From CAZEJK01 sp964512045 (GTDB lineage: Bacteria; Acidobacteriota; Thermoanaerobaculia; Thermoanaerobaculales; Sulfomarinibacteraceae), in NCBI GenBank assembly GCA_964512045.1, contig CAZEJK010000310.1, positions 1 to 5,880 on the forward strand: a stretch of DNA of 5,880 nucleotides, read 5' to 3'. Under the pieces are notes generated by a model that saw nothing but the letters and a program-made list of their open reading frames with translations, did no database searches and was not told the origin of the DNA. How positions within the stretch are numbered: the stretch's first letter is position 1; every line of letters begins with the position of its first letter. Of the stretch, positions 1 through 5,880 are shown one piece after another. The translations under genes were made by a program, and so were the position numbers.

Positions 1-2
1 TC

Positions 3-1691
3 ATCGAACACGTGCCATTCGACGGCAGCCAGCGTCCCCGCGTCCACACCTTGCGTCTGGGGGCGCCAGGTGACGAGCACGTGCCATCTGCCCTGTTTTC
101 AGCCATCAATGTCGAAACCGGCACGGTGACGCACGCCGAGCACGCGCCGGTACCCCTGGTGCGCATGAACGACAGCTTCATCGATGTGGGCCTGGCCTGG
201 TTTGGGCGGGACAACCGGCACGCCTACTTCGTCGATGTTGAGCGCGGCGAGAAGTGCGCGCGAGTTGTGGAGTTCGACACCGACACTGGCGCCACGCGGA
301 CCGTGTTCAGCGAAGAGAGCGAGGCCAGCCTCGAGCTCGGCCCAAACGTCTACACCCGAACCAACGTGCACTATCTGCGCGAGACGCATGAGCTGATCTG
401 GCAGTCTGAGCGCAGTGGTTGGGCGCATCTATATCGCTACGATCTGACGACGGGCGAGCTGAAGAACGCCCTCACCGAGGGCGAATGGCGGGTTCGCGAC
501 GTCATCGCCGTCGACGAGGCCCGCGCTGAGGTCTGGTTCACGGCCTCAGGCCAGTTGGCCAACGTCTACAACCGGCAGCTGTATCGGGTGGGGCTGGACG
601 GCCGGGACCTGACGTGTGTGACAGTTGCGGACGCCGATCACAGTGTACTGAGCCAGAACGACTTTGGCCTGATGATGTTGCAGATGTTCGGCAAACGAAC
701 CGACGACCTGGCCGGTATCTCACCGGATGGTGCGTATGTCGTCGAGACCCGGGGGACGATCGGAGAGCCCAGCGTCAGTAGCCTTCGCGACCGCGACGGG
801 CGCATGGTCATGGAGCTGGAAACTGCGGATTTTGCCGCGCTGGACGATCTCTGGCGCTGGCCCGAGGCCTTCGAGGCGATCGCCGCCGATGGCACGACGA
901 CGATTCACGGCGTCGTCTTCAAGCCCTCCGACTTCGATCCGGCGCGTCGCTATCCCGTCATCGACCTGATCTACGGTGGTCCGCAAATCAGCTACGTTCC
1001 CAAGGCGGCGCTGCGCAGCTTCGAGGAGCAACTGAGCCAGACCGATGCCCTATCCCTGGCCGAGCTTGGCTGTGTGGTCGTCGTTGTCGATGGTCGCGGC
1101 ACGGCGATGCGCGAGCGCGCCTTTCACAAGCACAGCTATGGCCGGGTGCACCTGGCCAGTGATATTGATGACCACATCGCCGCCATTCGGCAGCTGGCGG
1201 AAGAACGGTCGTACATGGACCTGGACCGGGTCGGCATCACCGGAATCTCAGGTGGTGGCTATGCCACCGCCGGCGCGATGCTGCGCAGACCCGAGTTCTA
1301 CAAGGTCGGGGTGGCCAGCTCCGGCAACTACGATCAGCGCGTCTTCACCCATGGGTGGGGCGAGCGGTATCAGGGTCTGGTAGACGGCGACAATTACCTC
1401 AGTCAGGCGCTGACTCAACACGCCGGCCAGCTCGAGGGCAAGCTGCTGTTCACCCATGGGATGCTCGACTTTGGCTGCCATCCGGCGGCGCTTTTCCAGC
1501 TGATCAACGCACTGGCAGCGGCCAACAAGGACTATGACCTGGTTCTGGAACCCGTGAGGGCCCATGAGCGGTCGAGCTATCTCTCGCGCCGGATGTGGGA
1601 CTACTTCGTCACCCACCTGCTGGGGCAGACGCCCCCACCGGATGTGAACATCACGCACGGCCTGGATCTGTTGATTCAGCAGATGCAGTGA
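3..1691 (+). CDS. DPP-IV-like S9 family serine peptidase (5'-truncated by window)
   Basis: This is a predicted cytosolic or exported prolyl-oligopeptidase-family (S9) peptidase that would cleave short peptides. The reading frame is open from base 3 with no stop, so the true start lies upstream. The GTG at 12 is only the first start-like codon, and residues below are numbered from it. About 560 residues are visible against roughly 700-750 in typical relatives, so some 150-200 N-terminal residues are missing. Residues ~1-270 look like the DPP-IV beta-propeller; residues 135-143 (SGWAHLYRYD-like, then a LT-x-G-x-W segment) are typical. Residues ~290-535 are the alpha/beta-hydrolase domain: YGGP at 321-324, DGRGT at 360-364, nucleophile Ser413 in GISGGGY, Asp486 in GMLDFGCHP and His518 in VRAHERSSY, followed by the family's RRMWDYFVTHLLG ending. 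All three catalytic residues are present, so the enzyme should be active. Whether it has a signal peptide cannot be judged, and its substrate is unknown. It is the first visible gene of a same-strand run. Confidence 0.9.
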   Translation: MEHVPFDGSQRPRVHTLRLGAPGDEHVPSALFSAINVETGTVTHAEHAPVPLVRMNDSFIDVGLAWFGRDNRHAYFVDVERGEKCARVVEFDTDTGATRTVFSEESEASLELGPNVYTRTNVHYLRETHELIWQSERSGWAHLYRYDLTTGELKNALTEGEWRVRDVIAVDEARAEVWFTASGQLANVYNRQLYRVGLDGRDLTCVTVADADHSVLSQNDFGLMMLQMFGKRTDDLAGISPDGAYVVETRGTIGEPSVSSLRDRDGRMVMELETADFAALDDLWRWPEAFEAIAADGTTTIHGVVFKPSDFDPARRYPVIDLIYGGPQISYVPKAALRSFEEQLSQTDALSLAELGCVVVVVDGRGTAMRERAFHKHSYGRVHLASDIDDHIAAIRQLAEERSYMDLDRVGITGISGGGYATAGAMLRRPEFYKVGVASSGNYDQRVFTHGWGERYQGLVDGDNYLSQALTQHAGQLEGKLLFTHGMLDFGCHPAALFQLINALAAANKDYDLVLEPVRAHERSSYLSRRMWDYFVTHLLGQTPPPDVNITHGLDLLIQQMQ

Positions 1692-1737
1692 GCGGCTGCG
1701 GGGAGACACGGTATGGCTGACGGCTGTGTCGAAACGC

Positions 1738-1765
1738 CGCGCGGGTCGAGCGTACGACCCGAGCG
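1738..1765 (+). repeat. Inverted repeat / hairpin in spacer
   Basis: CGGGTCG (1742-1748) and CGACCCG (1755-1761) are perfect inverted copies around a six-base AGCGTA loop. Beyond a single G/A mismatch the stem continues for three more pairs (CGC 1738-1740 with GCG 1763-1765). The predicted RNA hairpin is therefore ten pairs and very GC-rich. No T-tract follows, so a classical terminator is not supported. It could be a stem protecting or punctuating an mRNA, or a dyad operator for a regulator. The symmetry is plain in the sequence; the function is inferred. Confidence 0.55.
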
Positions 1766-1790
1766 AACCAAGTCGCGCGTTACATACGCT

Positions 1791-1797
1791 GAGGAGG
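1791..1797 (+). promoter_or_regulatory. Ribosome binding site deciding the GTG start of gene 2
   Basis: GAGGAGG lies four bases upstream of GTG 1802. The first ATG in the same frame (1826) is 28 bases from this site, too far to use it. This near-perfect Shine-Dalgarno match is the reason for choosing the GTG, although the spacing is at the short end. Confidence 0.75.
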
Positions 1798-1801
1798 ATC
1801 A

Positions 1802-3178
1802 GTGCAAGCGGATCGGACTTCCACAATGACCCGTCATCCACGCCTGACCATCACCCCTTCGCCTGCCCTCATCTGCGAACCGGTCGTCATCCGGGCCGAA
1901 GGGCTGGAACCTGGTCAGCTCGTGTCCATTCAGACGACCATGACGGATGTGGCTGGTGTGACATGGAAGGCGCAGGGATGGTACGTGGCCAGTGCTCACG
2001 GCGTTCTTGCAACGGACCGGGCCGCATCGTCGCACGGCAGCTATCGCGGCGTCGATGTGGGTGGGCTGTTCTGGGCGATGCGGCCTGATACCGGTGAGGA
2101 CCGCGACACCTTCCTCAAGGCTGCTCGGCATGCCAGCCATGCCATTGGAATGCCTGGCTTTGGCGAGGAGGACCACGTCCCAGTGGAGGTGACTCTGAGC
2201 GATGCCGATTCAACCGAGCTGGCTCAGATCACCTTCCCCCTGCAGCTGCGCTCGCCGGAGGTAGCCATCCGGCCGCTGCGCCAGGGTTCGCTTCGCGGCC
2301 TCGTCTGGGGTCCCGTCGACGACACGCCCGGCCGCGGTGTCATCTTCACCTTCAGCGGCTCGAACGGTGGTGTTGACCGGTCCGTTGCGCCGTTGCTGGC
2401 GTCGCTGGGCTACCGCGTGATCAGCTTGGGCTTCTTCGCCTACGAGGACCTGCCGGCGCAGCTTCACGACATCCCGCTGGAGTACTTCGCCGAGGGATTC
2501 GCCTGGGCACGGGAGACGTACGGCGTGGAGCGGGTTGGCATTCTCGGTGGATCGCGCGGAGGTGAGCTGGTTCTGCTGCTTGGGGCCACCTATCCGGACG
2601 AGGTTTGCGGTGTTGTTGCTGTCGCTCCGATGCACGTGGTGATGGGCGGCTACTCCGACGACGGCACACCGGCCGGGTCGTGGACCGTCGGAGGCGAACC
2701 AGTCCCGTTCGTCGCCATTGACGACGGCGCGCTCGAGCCTCCCGAGAATCCCGACCAGGAGGTGGCCTGGACAGAGGTGTCAGACCGCTTCCTCAAGGAC
2801 AGGGAGTTGACGCGTGGTACCGAGATCAAGGTCGAAGACATCCGGTGCCCGCTGCTGCTCGTATCCGGTGAGGACGACGCCATGTGGGACAGCCCCTGGG
2901 GGGCGGATCGAGTCATGGACAGGCTGCGGGCAAAGGGATCCACGATTCCCGCGCAGCACCTGTGCCTGCGGGATACGGGGCATCTGAACATCCTGCCCAA
3001 TCGTGTCACCAGTCTGCTGGGCCCGTTTGTCCATCCACTCGTTCCGCTCAAGCTCTCCGTTGGCGGTACGCCAGCCGGCACGGCACGGGAGGCCTGGCGA
3101 CACTGGCAGACGTTGGCCGGCTTCTTCGAGAGCTGTTTCGGGGGTGGAGCACCGGTGGATTTTCGTTCCGCCCGGTGA
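1802..3178 (+). CDS. Acyl-CoA thioesterase / BAAT family protein
   Basis: This 458-residue alpha/beta-hydrolase belongs to the family of mammalian acyl-CoA thioesterases (ACOT1/2) and bile-acid-CoA:amino acid N-acyltransferase. These hydrolyse acyl-CoA or transfer the acyl group to glycine or taurine. The N-terminal beta-sandwich domain (~15-130) shows the pattern P-x-x-AL-x-x-EPV-x-IRAEGL-x-PGQ and, near residues 79-92, GSYRGVDVGGLFWAM. The C-terminal hydrolase domain (~178-440) has the nucleophile elbow G249-G250-S251-R252-G253, the acid in GEDD (Asp358/359) and His394 in DTGH, with spacing close to that of human ACOTs. The nucleophile is Ser, as in thioesterases, and not the Cys of true BAAT amidating enzymes, so hydrolysis of an acyl-thioester (or a related ester/amide) is the better guess. 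No signal peptide or membrane segment is seen, so it is probably cytosolic. The GTG start is set by the AGGAGG site just upstream. Its real substrate is unknown, and bacterial homologues are mostly uncharacterised. Confidence 0.88.
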   Translation: MQADRTSTMTRHPRLTITPSPALICEPVVIRAEGLEPGQLVSIQTTMTDVAGVTWKAQGWYVASAHGVLATDRAASSHGSYRGVDVGGLFWAMRPDTGEDRDTFLKAARHASHAIGMPGFGEEDHVPVEVTLSDADSTELAQITFPLQLRSPEVAIRPLRQGSLRGLVWGPVDDTPGRGVIFTFSGSNGGVDRSVAPLLASLGYRVISLGFFAYEDLPAQLHDIPLEYFAEGFAWARETYGVERVGILGGSRGGELVLLLGATYPDEVCGVVAVAPMHVVMGGYSDDGTPAGSWTVGGEPVPFVAIDDGALEPPENPDQEVAWTEVSDRFLKDRELTRGTEIKVEDIRCPLLLVSGEDDAMWDSPWGADRVMDRLRAKGSTIPAQHLCLRDTGHLNILPNRVTSLLGPFVHPLVPLKLSVGGTPAGTAREAWRHWQTLAGFFESCFGGGAPVDFRSAR

Positions 3179-3210
3179 CGACACCACCGCCGAGGCGTCG
3201 CCTAAATCAC

Positions 3211-3224
3211 GATCAGCTCTGATC
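3211..3224 (+). repeat. Small palindrome, possible operator
   Basis: GATCAG and CTGATC are perfect six-base inverted copies separated by CT. The loop is too short for a good RNA hairpin, so a DNA dyad for a dimeric regulator is more plausible than an RNA element. A nearby five-base dyad at 3193-3203 is similar in scale. Short dyads like these can occur by chance in GC-rich DNA, so the call is weak. Confidence 0.3.
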
Positions 3225-3249
3225 CTGGCGATGCTGGCGAAAATCGATC

Positions 3250-3255
3250 AAGGAG
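3250..3255 (+). promoter_or_regulatory. Probable ribosome binding site of gene 3
   Basis: AAGGAG ends 11 bases before ATG 3267, slightly further than ideal. A second candidate pair is AGGGA (3277-3281) before the in-frame ATG at 3291. The upstream in-frame ATG at 3231 has no purine-rich site before it. Confidence 0.55.
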
Positions 3256-3266
3256 CGACTTGCCGA

Positions 3267-5252
3267 ATGAAGCACCAGGGAAAGAAACCGATGGCCTGCG
3301 GCGCCTGGGCCTCCTCGATCAGCGCGCAGATGTGCGCGCAGCGACCCGAGGTGTCCCTTGGTGGCCCCATCTTTGAGCTCCAGCCTGGCGACGGCGTGCT
3401 GTATCACCTGTCGCTGCGACCTGCCGAGGGCGGGCGTGTCACCGTGATGCGGTTGCCGCTTCAGGGTGAGCCGGAGGAGCTGCTGGCCCCACCGTGGAAC
3501 GCGCGCAGCGGCGTCAACGAGTATGGTGGCGCCTCCTACGTGGCGGACGGCGAGCAGATCTGGTTCAGCCACTATTCGGATGCCCGTGTGTATCGCCTCG
3601 ACCCGGGCGAGGAACCGATCGCGTTGACCGCCGCCGGCCCGTATCGCTATGCAGACTTCGTGATGGACAGAGCGCGCAATCGCTTGATCTGCGTGCGTGA
3701 GGACTTCAGCAGCGTACCCGAGCATCGTCAGGAGGAAGCCACCGAGCTGGTCGCGATCGACCTGGACAGCGGTGATCAGCGCGTGCTGTTCTCCGGGCCG
3801 GATTTCGTCGCCGCGCCGCGCCTGTCGCCGGACGGCACGGAGTTGGCGTGGATCTCGTGGTGGCATCCCAACATGCCCTGGGATGACGCCTGCCTGCATC
3901 GCGCCGAGTTTGACGAGGATGGTGGACTTGTTCATCAGCGCGCCGAGGCCTCGCCCGCCGCGCAGGCCCGCATGCAGCCGCGCTGGAGCCCGGCCGGTGA
4001 GCTCTGGTACCTGAGCGATGCCGACGAGTGGTGGAACCTCTATCGCTGGCCGGTGGATCAGGCTGCAGGTGAGCGCGTCACCAGCCTGAAGGCCGATATC
4101 GGCGGGCCAGGCTGGTGGCTTGGCGCGCGGCACTGGGACTTCGTGACCGAGAACCAGGCGGCCGTGGTGTTCACGCAGGACGGGCTGTGGCGGGCCGCCA
4201 GCGTGGATCTCCTCAGTGGTGCGCTGACCGATGAGACCGAGGCGATGGCGCTGTTGACCTCGGTCACGGTCGCCAATGACCGCGTCTTCGTGACCGGCGC
4301 CGATCAGAGCGGTAACGGCGGGCTTTACGCGTACCGCGCGGGGGAGCTGTCGCTGGCCTATCGACCAGGTGCCCGCGAAGCGGCGCCAGAAGAGGTTTCG
4401 AAGCCGGAAGCGCTCACCGTACCCTTGCCGCAGACGGCCCACACCGCGGCCGGCGAAGTCTGCTACGCCTGGTACTACCCGCCGACGAATGCCCGCTTCG
4501 AGCCGCTCCCGGGCGAATCGCCGCCGGTGATCGTGCAGTTCCATGGCGGACCAACAGCCGCCAGCCATTCGACCTACTCCATGTCCAAGCAGTTCTGGAC
4601 CAGTCGGGGTATCGCTGTTCTGGATGTGAACTATCGCGGTAGCAGCGGGCGCGGACGGGCATATCGGCAGCGTCTGTACGGCCACTACGGGTTGACCGAT
4701 GTAAAAGACGCCGTCGCCACGCTGAACCACGCAGTCGAGCTCGGCCTGGTGGATGCCAGTCGGGCCGTCATCATGGGCGCAAGCTCCGGCGGTTATACCG
4801 CTCTGGCGGCGCTGGCCTTTCACGATGCCTTCGCAGCCGGCGTGAATATCTTCGGTGTCAGCGATTTGAGCGTGTTCCTGGAGCACTCGCACAAGTTCGA
4901 AAGTCGCTTTCTGCACACCCTGCTCGGCGACTCGGATGATCTGGCCACGCTGGCCCGGCAGCGTTCCCCGATCAGCGGTCTGGACAATATCCGGGCGCCC
5001 CTGTTGACCTTGCAGGGCAGCGTGGACAGGATCGTGCCTCCGGAGCAGTCGCACATCATCGTGCAGGCCTTGCGGGACAAGGGAGTGCCGTGTGCGTACC
5101 TGGAGTTCGAGGGCGAGGGACATGGGTTTCTCCGCGAGGAATCCAATACCCGGATGCTGAACGCCATCCAGTCCTTTCTCGGCCAGATATTCGGCTATCA
5201 GCCGGCCGATGACATTCCCGTCGTCGCCGTGGAGAACCTGAGTCATGAATGA
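3267..5252 (+). CDS. S9 family peptidase, acylaminoacyl-peptidase (S9C)-like
   Basis: This complete 661-residue serine peptidase is of a subfamily different from the gene at 3-1691. The N-terminal part (~1-400) is a beta-propeller with the hallmarks of bacterial S9C-type peptidases: GAWASSI near 11-17, NEYGG at 84-88, an RYADFVMD segment followed by ICVREDFS, HPNMPWDD at 200-207 and WWNLYRW at 255-261. The C-terminal hydrolase domain (~400-645) carries the oxyanion-hole motif HGGPT (426-430), NYRGSSG (455-461), nucleophile Ser506 in GASSGGY, Asp587 in GSVDRIVPPEQS and His619 in GEGHGF, so the triad is intact. Family members remove N-terminal residues or acylated residues from short peptides. 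ATG 3267 is preferred because AAGGAG precedes it and the family similarity begins about ten residues in; ATG 3291 is the alternative. There is no signal peptide, so it is probably cytosolic. It sits 88 bp after the BAAT-family gene and 51 bp before the PLP enzyme, consistent with an operon. Its substrate is unknown. Confidence 0.92.
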   Translation: MKHQGKKPMACGAWASSISAQMCAQRPEVSLGGPIFELQPGDGVLYHLSLRPAEGGRVTVMRLPLQGEPEELLAPPWNARSGVNEYGGASYVADGEQIWFSHYSDARVYRLDPGEEPIALTAAGPYRYADFVMDRARNRLICVREDFSSVPEHRQEEATELVAIDLDSGDQRVLFSGPDFVAAPRLSPDGTELAWISWWHPNMPWDDACLHRAEFDEDGGLVHQRAEASPAAQARMQPRWSPAGELWYLSDADEWWNLYRWPVDQAAGERVTSLKADIGGPGWWLGARHWDFVTENQAAVVFTQDGLWRAASVDLLSGALTDETEAMALLTSVTVANDRVFVTGADQSGNGGLYAYRAGELSLAYRPGAREAAPEEVSKPEALTVPLPQTAHTAAGEVCYAWYYPPTNARFEPLPGESPPVIVQFHGGPTAASHSTYSMSKQFWTSRGIAVLDVNYRGSSGRGRAYRQRLYGHYGLTDVKDAVATLNHAVELGLVDASRAVIMGASSGGYTALAALAFHDAFAAGVNIFGVSDLSVFLEHSHKFESRFLHTLLGDSDDLATLARQRSPISGLDNIRAPLLTLQGSVDRIVPPEQSHIIVQALRDKGVPCAYLEFEGEGHGFLREESNTRMLNAIQSFLGQIFGYQPADDIPVVAVENLSHE

Positions 5253-5292
5253 TGCTCGGCAAGCCGGGCAGAAGGCGCCACTCGGCGTCTGA
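5245..5292 (+). CDS. Possible 15-codon mini-ORF overlapping the end of gene 3
   Basis: ATG 5245 opens the peptide MNDARQAGQKAPLGV, which stops at TGA 5290-5292. GGAG at 5231-5234 lies ten bases upstream and could act as a ribosome binding site. Its first eight bases overlap the end of gene 3 in another frame, and its stop is 11 bases before the GTG of gene 4. If translated, it could couple translation of gene 4 to gene 3. An ORF this short is expected by chance, and nothing in the peptide is recognisable, so this is a tentative entry. Confidence 0.15.
   Translation: MNDARQAGQKAPLGV
5253..5270 (+). repeat. Hairpin directly after the gene 3 stop
   Basis: TGCTCGG (5253-5259) pairs with CCGGGCA (5264-5270), with one G-U wobble, around a CAAG tetraloop. 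It begins on the base after the gene 3 stop codon and fills a third of the 51-bp spacer. No T-run follows, so it is not a standard intrinsic terminator. A processing or stability role, or chance in GC-rich DNA, is possible. Confidence 0.35.
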
Positions 5293-5297
5293 AAGGG
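5292..5297 (+). promoter_or_regulatory. Probable ribosome binding site of gene 4
   Basis: AAAGGG ends six bases before GTG 5304, which is good spacing though a weak match. Upstream in the same frame there is no ATG or GTG back to the gene 3 stop at 5250, so GTG 5304 is the only reasonable start. Confidence 0.55.
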
Positions 5298-5303
5298 ATC
5301 ACC

Positions 5304-5880
5304 GTGAAAAGCGATCGCCAGATTCTCGAGGGGCGCGCCCTCGCCGCCGGCGGCTCCCGGCGCCTCGAGGTGGACGGAGAGGGCTTTCTGAACTTCGCCG
5401 GGTGCAACTACCTGGCGCTCACCGACCTGCCGGAGCTGCGGGACGCGGCGCGGCGTGCCCTCGACGCCGGTTGTCTGTTCGGCTGCTACCTTCCGGCGGC
5501 GTACGTCGGCGAGGACGTCGCGTTCGCGTCGGTGGAGCGCGAAGCGGCCGCGTTCTTTGGCACCGAGGCTGCCGCCTACATGCCGTCCGGGTACCACATC
5601 GGCTTCGCCGCCATGACCGGGATGCGACCGCTGTACGACGTGATCCACCTCGACGAGACCGCCCACTGGTGCCTGTCGGACGCGGCGGTGCTGATGGGGG
5701 TGCCGACGGCGACCTTCCCGTCGTGCGACGTCGGAGCGCTCGAACGTGCACTCACGGCCGCGCCCCGCGGACAGCGCCCGCTGATCGCCACTGACGGCGC
5801 CTTCGCGACCACCGGAAAGCTGCCTCCCCTCGACCGCTACGCCGAGCTGGCCGAGCGGTACGACGGGGAGGTGCTGGTTG
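5304..5880 (+). CDS. Alpha-oxoamine-synthase-like PLP enzyme (3'-truncated by window)
   Basis: The first 192 residues of a fold-type I PLP enzyme related to 8-amino-7-oxononanoate synthase (BioF), glycine C-acetyltransferase (KBL) and CqsA. These condense an amino acid with an acyl-CoA, with loss of CO2. The frame is open at the right edge. Visible family features, in order: FLNFAGCNYLAL (28-39, like BioF LNFSSNDYLGL); a VE-x-x-AA-x-FFGTEAA segment (77-90) and PSGYHIG (94-100, like BioF SGFAANQ); His121 in DETAHW, matching His133 of E. coli BioF that stacks on PLP; and IATDGAFATTGKLPPL (161-176, like VTEGVFSMDGDSAPL). The PLP-binding Asp (DDAH motif) would come just after VLV at the edge, and the Schiff-base Lys lies outside. 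Differences from BioF: the GSGGS glycine-rich loop is replaced by GCYLPAAYVG (60-69), the His before the LE pair is Phe74, and the position of BioF Ser179 is Ala168. It is probably not a biotin enzyme. Third-position G+C is slightly higher than in gene 1 or gene 3. Confidence 0.85.
   Translation, partial: MKSDRQILEGRALAAGGSRRLEVDGEGFLNFAGCNYLALTDLPELRDAARRALDAGCLFGCYLPAAYVGEDVAFASVEREAAAFFGTEAAAYMPSGYHIGFAAMTGMRPLYDVIHLDETAHWCLSDAAVLMGVPTATFPSCDVGALERALTAAPRGQRPLIATDGAFATTGKLPPLDRYAELAERYDGEVLV

Larger units (their letters stand above)
1692..1801 (+). other. Spacer between gene 1 and gene 2
   Basis: This 110-bp non-coding gap holds one clear hairpin (1738-1765) and the ribosome binding site of the next gene (1791-1797). 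TACATA at 1781-1786 loosely resembles a -10 box, but no matching -35 element is seen at the right distance, so no promoter is called. There is no T-run to support an intrinsic terminator. The gap is long for tightly coupled operon genes but still compatible with co-transcription. Confidence 0.6.
3179..3266 (+). other. Spacer between gene 2 and gene 3
   Basis: This 88-bp gap carries two small dyads, AGGCG-T-CGCCT (3193-3203) and GATCAG-CT-CTGATC (3211-3224), and the probable ribosome binding site of gene 3 (3250-3255). The frame of gene 3 stays open back to 3003 inside gene 2, but that stretch has no family similarity and no good start signal. No T-rich terminator or clear promoter is visible. 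Confidence 0.55.

Noticed and set aside
1692..1801. Intrinsic terminator after gene 1
   Set aside because: The stem is good, but no run of T follows it, so only a hairpin is reported.
1248..1841. Minus-strand ORF across the end of gene 1 and the spacer
   Set aside because: It lies mostly antisense to the catalytic domain of gene 1, shows no recognisable domain, and has no convincing ribosome binding site.
1726..2088. Plus-strand ORF across the spacer and the start of gene 2
   Set aside because: It overlaps the well-supported N-terminal domain of gene 2 in another frame and translates to Arg/Ser/Gly-rich sequence without family resemblance.
3003..3266. Extended N-terminus of gene 3 beginning inside gene 2
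   Set aside because: The 88 extra residues are shadow-like (Ser/Arg/Pro-rich), overlap gene 2 and lie outside the family similarity. AAGGAG precedes ATG 3267 instead.
3213..5666. Very long open frame on the minus strand (817 codons) opposite gene 3 and part of gene 4
   Set aside because: The translation resembles no protein family I recognise and is rich in Arg, Gly, His and Val in a way typical of antisense reading of GC-biased codons. The plus strand holds clear, motif-complete genes in the same place.
5249..5794. Plus-strand ORF starting at ATG 5249, overlapping the gene 3 stop
   Set aside because: The product is a low-complexity Arg/Gly/Pro-rich string in another frame from the clear alpha-oxoamine-synthase-like protein, so it is a shadow of GC-rich DNA.
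5304..5880. Calling gene 4 bioF
   Set aside because: Several signature elements differ from BioF, half of the protein is missing, and no biotin genes are beside it, so no gene symbol is given.

Overview
The window is 5,880 bases of GC-rich bacterial DNA (low-to-mid 60s % G+C by eye), with strong G/C bias at third codon positions. It is tightly packed with four genes, all on the + strand. GTG is the chosen start for two of them, and Shine-Dalgarno-type sites precede the three genes whose starts are visible. A high-GC bacterium such as an actinobacterium or a GC-rich proteobacterium fits, but nothing in the window fixes the phylum.

Layout: (1) bases 3-1691, the 3' part of a DPP-IV-like S9 serine peptidase whose N-terminus lies upstream of the window. 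(2) 1802-3178, an acyl-CoA thioesterase / bile-acid-CoA:amino acid N-acyltransferase (BAAT) family protein with a Ser-Asp-His triad. (3) 3267-5252, a complete S9 peptidase of a different subfamily, the acylaminoacyl-peptidase/S9C-like type. (4) 5304 to the right edge, the N-terminal 192 residues of a PLP-dependent alpha-oxoamine-synthase-like enzyme (BioF/KBL/CqsA superfamily), which is still open at the end. The spacers are 110, 88 and 51 bp. Each holds an inverted repeat or hairpin, and none has the T-run of a classical Rho-independent terminator. No RNA gene, mobile element, CRISPR array or long repeat was seen.

Taken together, three alpha/beta-hydrolases (two peptidases of different subfamilies flanking an acyl-thioester-acting enzyme) precede an enzyme of a family that condenses amino acids with acyl-CoA. 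This would suit an accessory pathway acting on acyl-CoA, amino acid or peptide substrates, but that link is inference from gene order and is not shown by the sequence. The most noteworthy item is gene 4. It has the alpha-oxoamine-synthase scaffold, including the His that stacks on PLP, but replaces several signature elements of BioF, so its reaction is probably not the biotin-pathway one.
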